This document shows positions 1 through 4,858 of a stretch of DNA of 6,818 nt, piece by piece; the stretch's first letter is position 1, and the number at the start of each line of letters is the position of its first letter. A program made the position numbers and the translations under genes. The DNA lies in contig JASBZN010000063.1 of assembly GCA_029983435.1 (NCBI GenBank), forward strand, positions 1-6,818. Reading direction: 5' to 3'. The notes below the pieces were generated by a model that saw nothing but the letters and a program-made list of their open reading frames with translations, was not told the origin of the DNA and did no database searches. The stretch is from Urinicoccus sp. GTDB taxonomy: Bacteria > Bacillota > Clostridia > Tissierellales > Peptoniphilaceae.

Positions 1-669
1 ATTCATTGGAATTACTGTCATCATGCCAAATCCGTATGCTTTTTTCTTTCCAATTCCTTCTGTTAGTGCTTTAATGAATTTTTCTCTATCTGTAACAGTT
101 AAGACGCCTTCGTAAACTGCCATGGCTAGATCTAATGGTTTCATGTTCTTTTTTTTCATTTTCTCAAAGCCTTTTTCTACCACTAGAAAGCTATCTTCTT
201 CTACTTTAAATCCATTTGCTTCTGCTCGGGCCATAAAAAATTTAACTAGGTCTTCTTGATTGACAATAGGGAACAAGCGACCTCTTTTAAGGCCTGCTTT
301 TCTTCCTTCTTCTGCATCTGATTTTACGGTATTGAGTTTGACGCGAAACCGCATTGTCATCTGGTTTTGAATGGAATTTAAAAAGGGATCATAGTCCTTT
401 ACTTGGCCAGTTCCTAAAACTCCGTAACGCTCTAACCCTTCTTTTTCAGGGCTTTTTTCGCTTCTTATAAGGGGTTTATTTTGGCTGACAATCAACAAGT
501 AGTATTTATTATTTAAGCGATCCACTCGCCAAAGTTTTCTAGAGCGTTTTTCCAGATTAAGGTCTTTTGGAAAACTTCTTTCTACCCAATCATGGTATGC
601 TCCAAGATGGGATAAGTTTCTAGTTTTTCTTCTGTTGTCAAAATCAATTTCTACTCTCGATAGATACAT
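1..669 (-). CDS. cas6e: Cas6e (Cse3/CasE) crRNA-processing endoribonuclease, 3' end cut by window edge
   Basis: This is the metal-independent endoribonuclease that cleaves pre-CRISPR RNA at the base of the repeat hairpin and stays bound to it as the 3' end of Cascade. The reading frame is open for 223 residues from an ATG at 669 to the first base, with no stop, so the gene is partial at its 3' end. The N-terminus MYLSRVEID is the usual Cas6e beta strand. It is followed by LGAYHDWVERSFP, in which His26 is the likely catalytic histidine (compare His26 of Thermus Cse3 and His20 of E. coli CasE) with Tyr25 beside it. The C-terminal glycine-rich loop GIGKKKAYGFG lies at residues 205-215, followed by MMTVIP, so probably only a few residues are missing. 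The start is set by GGAGG five bases upstream. It overlaps the end of cas5e by 26 bases, which points to coupled translation. An A-tract at codons 172-174 is discussed in the findings. Family assignment is very secure. Confidence 0.95.
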   Translation of the reverse strand, partial: MYLSRVEIDFDNRRKTRNLSHLGAYHDWVERSFPKDLNLEKRSRKLWRVDRLNNKYYLLIVSQNKPLIRSEKSPEKEGLERYGVLGTGQVKDYDPFLNSIQNQMTMRFRVKLNTVKSDAEEGRKAGLKRGRLFPIVNQEDLVKFFMARAEANGFKVEEDSFLVVEKGFEKMKKKNMKPLDLAMAVYEGVLTVTDREKFIKALTEGIGKKKAYGFGMMTVIPMN

Positions 670-1402
670 CTTCGCCTCCAATTTCCATGAATACATCATG
701 TTCTGTAGCCAGTGGCAGGTCCTGATATCGGTCGTTTTCTACTTCAATCGTCAACCTGCTTTCAAACCTAAAGTCAAACTGTCTATTTTTTTGAGAAAAA
801 GATTTTACTCTATCCCGGCGTTGCCTCCTGTCCTCACCTTGGATTAAATCTGCATCGCAGTAGGCGTGAAGATTCATGGTTCTTTTATGTTTAAAGCTTT
901 CTTTGTACCAAGGAGCTGCTTGCCACTTAAGATTTTTTATGGCTCTTATGGGGTCTTCTTCTGTGTTTTTGATATAAAAATCCGCAGTCATAGGTAAGGA
1001 CCGCCTTCCCATAAAATTTTGAAAATAGGGGTTTTTAATTGCCTTATCAATTTTTTCCATTAAATCCTCATCGTCACATCCAACGGCAACAACTGAAACG
1101 GCATCTTCCAGGTAGTAGCGATTTGTAACGTAATTTCTGTCAAAATCTCCATTTTTTTTGTATTTTTTTGCAATATGGTAATCTTGCAGAAGGCTTCCCT
1201 TTTGATCGACTCGGGTAGCAAAGTTTAACTTATTGAGTTCTTTGATTTTTTGGTCTTCTTCTCTTTTTATCCCGAAACTGGCTGCAATAAGTCCAATAAC
1301 AGCGCTTTTTGAGGGATAAAAATCTGTGAATCTCGTCTCAAAATGCGAATCTGTTCCCCAGGATTGGAGAGGCCCCGCAAATTTTAATAAAATTGTCTTC
1401 AC
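644..1402 (-). CDS. cas5e: Cas5e (CasD), Cascade subunit binding the crRNA 5' handle
   Basis: Cas5e is a RAMP-fold subunit that caps the 5' handle of the crRNA at the foot of the Cascade backbone, next to Cas8e. The 252-residue protein shows the family signatures in order: AGPLQSWG (9-16), YPSKSAVIGLIAASFG (29-44), RVDQKGSLLQDYHIAKK (64-80), YYLEDAVSVVAV (96-107) and PYFQNFMGRRSLP (125-137). A basic stretch, RRQRRDR (192-198), is a candidate RNA contact. Length is in the normal range, slightly longer than E. coli CasD. The start codon is GTG at 1402-1400, because the N-terminus KTILLKFAGPLQSWG aligns with the family only from there. It begins seven bases after the cas7e stop, behind a weak AGGTG. 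An ATG two bases upstream is followed at once by TGA. Two A-runs (A7 and A8 on the coding strand) fall in codons 78-84, within a Lys-rich segment. The end overlaps cas6e by 26 bases. No defect is seen. Confidence 0.96.
   Translation of the reverse strand: MKTILLKFAGPLQSWGTDSHFETRFTDFYPSKSAVIGLIAASFGIKREEDQKIKELNKLNFATRVDQKGSLLQDYHIAKKYKKNGDFDRNYVTNRYYLEDAVSVVAVGCDDEDLMEKIDKAIKNPYFQNFMGRRSLPMTADFYIKNTEEDPIRAIKNLKWQAAPWYKESFKHKRTMNLHAYCDADLIQGEDRRQRRDRVKSFSQKNRQFDFRFESRLTIEVENDRYQDLPLATEHDVFMEIGGEDVSIESRN
675..680 (-). promoter_or_regulatory. Ribosome binding site of cas6e, inside cas5e
   Basis: The minus strand reads TGGAGG, then CGAAG, then ATG, giving a five-base spacer to the cas6e start at 669. 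The site lies within the last codons of cas5e. It fixes the cas6e start and means ribosomes finishing cas5e pass over this initiation site. Confidence 0.8.
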
Positions 1403-1406
1403 ATCG

Positions 1407-1411
1407 CACCT
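1407..1411 (-). promoter_or_regulatory. Weak ribosome binding site of cas5e with an adjoining ATG-TGA
   Basis: The minus strand reads TAG-GTG-CGATGTGAAG across the cas7e stop. AGGTG can pair with the CACCT of the 16S rRNA tail and sits four bases before the GTG start of cas5e, which is short spacing. The site overlaps the cas7e stop codon, so initiation of cas5e probably depends on ribosomes terminating on cas7e. This is the weakest initiation site visible in the operon. Confidence 0.5.
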
Positions 1412-2492
1412 ACGCTTCTTCTATTTCTAAATTTTCTACCTTTTCTCTAAGAACTTCTCCTAAATCCTCCACTAAGTCTTTCAATGATTTTTCCCTTTTA
1501 ATGGAATCCTTCATTCCTACATTTTCACTACTTAAATACAGTGATTCCACGGGTTTTTCTACAAATGCTTCCACTTTTTCAAGTTCTTCTAGTAATTTTT
1601 CTATTGATTTTTCCACATAGCCTGTATTGGATTGGATGGGCACTTCAAAAGCGCTAACCAGGTTCACAGGCCGATCGGACCGCAGAGTAATTAAGATTGC
1701 TTGGGGAAGGGTTTGATTTGCAAAGGTGTTGACCTTCCCTGTCGGAAGGGAGTTTGCAAAGGCTTCTATCAATAATTTAATTGTATTTATTGTAGCTTCT
1801 TTATCTTTCAATTGATTAAGGAGTTGATGAACAGAGACATTTGCATAGCGATATAGGGTAGAGGAATTAAATTCAACCGTTCCTAACATTCCTGCTCCTG
1901 CATTATCTTCTGGTGCTGAATCGTCTACAGCTGTGTAAAAATCAAATTCTGATTGGACTGCATGGGTGGAGATGGCGTGTGCAAATTGAGAGGAAGCATC
2001 TTCGTTTAATGAGGGATCGTCGGCAACCATTCTTCCAAACAGGGCAATATCAATGGCAGGATTTTTTCTAAGAAGTCCTTGGATTGTCTTTTTGTCAGTT
2101 TCTCCATCGATTGCTGCCTTTGCAAGAGCCTTTGCTTGTTCGTCGCCTAAGAAGAAAAGGGCTTTCGCTTTTTTATCTGCTGTTTTTACCCCTGCTGCGT
2201 TGATGACTTTCTCAGCCATATCCATGGATTTTTCCTTATCTACTTCTGTATCCATTTCTCTGATTTTTTCTGCAACATAGGAGACGATATGTTTTGTTCT
2301 GATACCCACATTGGACTTGTCGCCATTTTCGTTAAAGTAATCTCGGATTGCTTTTTTCCAACTTTGTGAGCTTACTCTGGCCCGTCTTACTCCGCCGTAT
2401 TGGGCTGTTTTTGGACTTCCTGTATCATCTCGATTGATATTGGATGGGGGTAGGGTTTGAATTGCGTGTAAATCTAAAAATAATCTGTTCAT
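1410..2492 (-). CDS. cas7e: Cas7e (Cse4/CasC), Cascade backbone subunit
   Basis: Cas7e is the RNA-binding RAMP protein present in several copies (six in E. coli Cascade) that polymerises along the crRNA spacer and flips out every sixth base. The 360-residue protein carries very strong family signatures: PPSNINRDDTGSPK (15-28), GGVRRARVSSQSWKKAIR (33-50), IALFGRM (149-155), VEFNSSTLYRYA (206-217) and LPTGKVNTFANQTLP (249-263), the last of which includes the region expected to form the thumb. Length fits the family (about 340-380). The C-terminal 70 residues are charged and helical (repeated LEELEKVE and VEDLGEVLREKVENLE patterns), as is common in the family. The ATG at 2492 is preceded by AAGGAG with a seven-base spacer and lies one base after the cse2 stop. 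Its strong binding site fits a subunit needed in high copy. Assignment is certain. Confidence 0.98.
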   Translation of the reverse strand: MNRLFLDLHAIQTLPPSNINRDDTGSPKTAQYGGVRRARVSSQSWKKAIRDYFNENGDKSNVGIRTKHIVSYVAEKIREMDTEVDKEKSMDMAEKVINAAGVKTADKKAKALFFLGDEQAKALAKAAIDGETDKKTIQGLLRKNPAIDIALFGRMVADDPSLNEDASSQFAHAISTHAVQSEFDFYTAVDDSAPEDNAGAGMLGTVEFNSSTLYRYANVSVHQLLNQLKDKEATINTIKLLIEAFANSLPTGKVNTFANQTLPQAILITLRSDRPVNLVSAFEVPIQSNTGYVEKSIEKLLEELEKVEAFVEKPVESLYLSSENVGMKDSIKREKSLKDLVEDLGEVLREKVENLEIEEA

Positions 2493-2493
2493 T

Positions 2494-3132
2494 TTATTGC
2501 TCCTTACTTTCTTTTTTTCCTTGCTCTTCGCTTTCTACTTTCTTATCTATGGCGTAGTATCTTCTTGCCCAGCTAAAACAGATCTCCTCTTGATAGCCCA
2601 ATAGCATTTGATACAAGTCTTTCGCTAAGAGGGGATAGTTTACTTTTGTATTTTTTGCCTTTGATTTAAGTAGTTTAATCATTTGTCGTAAATGATAAAT
2701 TAATTCTTCAAAGGTCGAAGATGTGACCATAGCATTAAATCTTCGATCCATGGAGCTTGTATTTTCAGTATTCCTTAAATTTGCTAAGGCATACCCTAAA
2801 TTTTGCCAATACTCTCCTTCTTCATTAACCGATTCACTCTGCCCTTGCTGGTGGATGGCATAAATTTCTAAGGTCGAAAGAATGGCTTTTTCTGCATGTG
2901 TAAGCTTGGCACTTTTTCCTAAAAAGTCTTCATCCATTTCTTCAAATATGAAACTCCACGCCTCAATATTAGCTCTCTTACTTCGAGACCCTGCATTTCT
3001 TAAATTGGCAAGTTTGGCCTTTGTGGTGGATAGGTTTAAATTAGAAGAAAGCTTATGAACTAGTCGGGATGTAGTTGAGTAGACTCGAGCGGATGCTGAC
3101 CTAGGCTTTCCATTATTCTTTTCACTTCCCAT
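2494..3132 (-). CDS. cse2: Cse2 (CasB/Cas11e), Cascade small subunit
   Basis: Cse2 is the all-helical small subunit (two copies in E. coli Cascade) that lines the inner face of the complex and holds the target and displaced DNA strands. The 212-residue protein matches the Firmicutes form of the family: LANLRNAGSRS (41-51), WSFIFEEMDEDFLGKS (59-74), EKAILSTLEIYAIHQQG (81-97), SMDRRFNAMVTS (127-138) and a closing helix with EEICFSWARRYYAIDKK (182-198). Arg and Lys residues around 45-53 and 130-131 are likely nucleic-acid contacts. The protein is at the long end for the family, because of a polar, basic N-terminus of about 25 residues and a charged tail after residue 198 rich in Glu, Lys and Ser. 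The ATG at 3132 is chosen because AAGGAGG lies eight bases upstream. The start overlaps the cas8e end by 11 bases. A separate small-subunit gene is diagnostic of I-E among common type I systems. Confidence 0.95.
   Translation of the reverse strand: MGSEKNNGKPRSASARVYSTTSRLVHKLSSNLNLSTTKAKLANLRNAGSRSKRANIEAWSFIFEEMDEDFLGKSAKLTHAEKAILSTLEIYAIHQQGQSESVNEEGEYWQNLGYALANLRNTENTSSMDRRFNAMVTSSTFEELIYHLRQMIKLLKSKAKNTKVNYPLLAKDLYQMLLGYQEEICFSWARRYYAIDKKVESEEQGKKESKEQ
2500..2505 (-). promoter_or_regulatory. Ribosome binding site of cas7e, at the end of cse2
   Basis: The minus strand reads AAGGAG, then seven bases, then the ATG at 2492. It lies within the last codons of cse2, whose TAA ends one base before the cas7e ATG (TAAAATG). 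It supports this start and tight coupling of the two genes. Confidence 0.8.
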
Positions 3133-4855
3133 TTCTCTTCCCTCCTTCTATTTTTAAGGTTTTAAATAGAAAATACCTAAAACTATTGTAGGACGTAATT
3201 ATATTCATCGTGCGATCATTTTTTTCAATTCCCTTGTAATCCCTGTTTCCAATCTTTTTTAAAAGTTGATCAGCCTGCCTTAAAATAAGGTCTTTCAGTT
3301 CTTTTCTCCAGGCAATGATTTTTTCAGGAATTTGGTCCTTGGAATTAATAGAAGAAATCCAATCTTTAAAGGGTTGATCTATTAGGTAGTACATTTCCTC
3401 TACTCGATCATCGACAAATTTTCTCGATTCTAGATTTCGGATTTCCCTTATATTATTTACAAATGTTCGGTAGTTTCCAACTGCTTGCTTTGTTTCATCG
3501 ACGATCTTCTCAATCCGCATAACGGCGCCATCGTCACCTAAATCTGTTAATAGCTCTTCTTTTATATTTAAGCTATCGTATATCTCATTGGTGGGGACCC
3601 AAGATGTGGCATTTCCATCGTCTTGCATGCTAATGGCTTTAACCCTTACCCGGTAATCGTCCTCTATAAAGTTTGCTTTTTTAAGATTTTCAATCCACCG
3701 AATAATCCCCGGAGCTCTTGATGTATTTTCATCCTTTTCTATTAAGGAGATAAGTCCAAAATTTCTCCACAATGACTGCCCAATTTGGTGTTTTCTAGGG
3801 GTGAAGACCCCCTTATTGTCTCCATCTTTATTGTACTTCCAAAGGGTCATGGGTTCTAAGAATTGATTTTGATGGTCCAAATCTGGCAACTTCACAATGT
3901 TAAAATAAAATGGATCTTCCACATTTGTATTAGGGTCAATATAAATTGCCCTGCTCCAATTGGTATAAAGTTCTGCCAAATTATCAACACTTACATTGGT
4001 TTTCATCTCTACATAGAGCATATAGTCTTCTAAGCGTTCTTGTGCTTCAAACTCCCAACAGGGTTTTTGAATTTTTCCGTTATAATTTTCTCCTTCTGTA
4101 TTAATGATTACTAAGTTTAATAGCAAGGTTTCAAATAGGTTATCCCCTTCCAGATAAATCCCTCCTAGGTCAAAAATCCAACCTTTGGAAGATTTGTACT
4201 TTTCTTTTCCGAAGATCACCTTGTCTGACAGGCCTGAATAGCCTTGAAAGGTAATTAACCACCTTGCAATTTCATCTGCATTAAGAATGGACTTGTTGTT
4301 ATTACTTTCATACTTTGGAGAAAATAGGGCAATTTTGTTGTTACTTTCCGATATTAACCGGTTCATATTCTTCCCTGACACTGCACTGGCCTTCGACTTA
4401 CTAATCTTATCTTCCGCAATATCCTCTGCCTTCACTTGGAAAAAGGGATACTCTCCATCAAACAAGAAAAATCGGTCCCGCCAATCCTCTAAATAGTCAA
4501 AAAGTGCTTGTGTAAATTCGCCATTATCCCACAAGTCTTTCCAGGTCTTTACTAAGTTATTTTTGTAGGCTTTTAGGTCTTCAGAATCCCTTACATCTTC
4601 TTTTTGCCGCCCTTGGTCATCCAGTTCTATTTCTGGATAGACTTCCGAGTCAAAATCATACCTAGAATACACCGTATGGAGGATTGCTAAAAGAAGCCTA
4701 AGTACAGCAAAATCTTGCGTTGGTGAATCGGTAGATAAGGACCTGATTTTCCCCGCATCTGCAAAAATTTCTCTTAGGGAGAGCATTTTGTTTTCGCCGT
4801 TTTCCTTGTACATTACAGGAATCCAACCTTCATCGATTAAGTTAAACTTTCCCAT
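3122..4855 (-). CDS. cas8e: Cas8e (Cse1/CasA), Cascade large subunit for PAM recognition
   Basis: Cas8e reads the PAM in double-stranded DNA, helps melt the target and recruits Cas3 once the R-loop is formed. The 577-residue protein begins with the family N-terminus FNLIDEGWIPV (4-14), then LSLREIFADAGKIRSL (25-40) and SPTQDFAVLRLLLAILH (44-60). Other family landmarks are the loop region at about 139-180 ending NRLISESNNKIALFSPK, LYTNWSRAIYI (296-306), EPMTLWKY (334-341) and IGQSLWRNFGLI (358-369). The last 130 or so residues are helical and would form the C-terminal four-helix bundle. Length is within the family range (E. coli CasA about 500). There is only one cysteine (266), so the zinc-binding site reported for the Thermus protein is absent. 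The lysine-rich segment at 150-166 is a candidate L1-type loop for PAM or crRNA handle contact. The ATG at 4855 lies three bases after the cas3 stop, behind AAAGGA. The gene is intact. Assignment is certain, but loop roles are inferred. Confidence 0.97.
   Translation of the reverse strand: MGKFNLIDEGWIPVMYKENGENKMLSLREIFADAGKIRSLSTDSPTQDFAVLRLLLAILHTVYSRYDFDSEVYPEIELDDQGRQKEDVRDSEDLKAYKNNLVKTWKDLWDNGEFTQALFDYLEDWRDRFFLFDGEYPFFQVKAEDIAEDKISKSKASAVSGKNMNRLISESNNKIALFSPKYESNNNKSILNADEIARWLITFQGYSGLSDKVIFGKEKYKSSKGWIFDLGGIYLEGDNLFETLLLNLVIINTEGENYNGKIQKPCWEFEAQERLEDYMLYVEMKTNVSVDNLAELYTNWSRAIYIDPNTNVEDPFYFNIVKLPDLDHQNQFLEPMTLWKYNKDGDNKGVFTPRKHQIGQSLWRNFGLISLIEKDENTSRAPGIIRWIENLKKANFIEDDYRVRVKAISMQDDGNATSWVPTNEIYDSLNIKEELLTDLGDDGAVMRIEKIVDETKQAVGNYRTFVNNIREIRNLESRKFVDDRVEEMYYLIDQPFKDWISSINSKDQIPEKIIAWRKELKDLILRQADQLLKKIGNRDYKGIEKNDRTMNIITSYNSFRYFLFKTLKIEGGKRNGK
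3141..3147 (-). promoter_or_regulatory. Strong ribosome binding site of cse2, inside cas8e
   Basis: The minus strand reads AAGGAGG, then eight bases, then the ATG at 3132. It is the best match to the consensus in the window and is embedded in the codons for the GGK near the C-terminus of cas8e. It decides the cse2 start, including the polar N-terminal extension. Confidence 0.85.
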
Positions 4856-4858
4856 TTT

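Noticed and set aside
635..847. Plus-strand reading frame of 70 codons opposite cas5e and cas6e
   Set aside because: It is antisense to two certain cas genes, has no recognisable family features, and its residues look like the reverse complement of biased coding sequence.
1402..1404. ATG at 1404-1402 as the start of cas5e
   Set aside because: It is in another frame and is followed immediately by TGA. The conserved protein starts at the overlapping GTG.
1393..2280. Two plus-strand frames (1393-1620 and 2053-2280) opposite cas7e, Ser/Phe-rich or with hydrophobic runs
   Set aside because: Their composition follows from the Lys/Glu-rich and Ala/Lys-rich codons of Cas7e on the other strand. Apparent membrane segments are artefacts of this.
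2500..2520. Possible terminator from the T-rich plus-strand tract near the cse2/cas7e junction
   Set aside because: On the transcribed strand this is an A-rich end of cse2 plus a ribosome site. There is no hairpin followed by a U-run in the direction of transcription.
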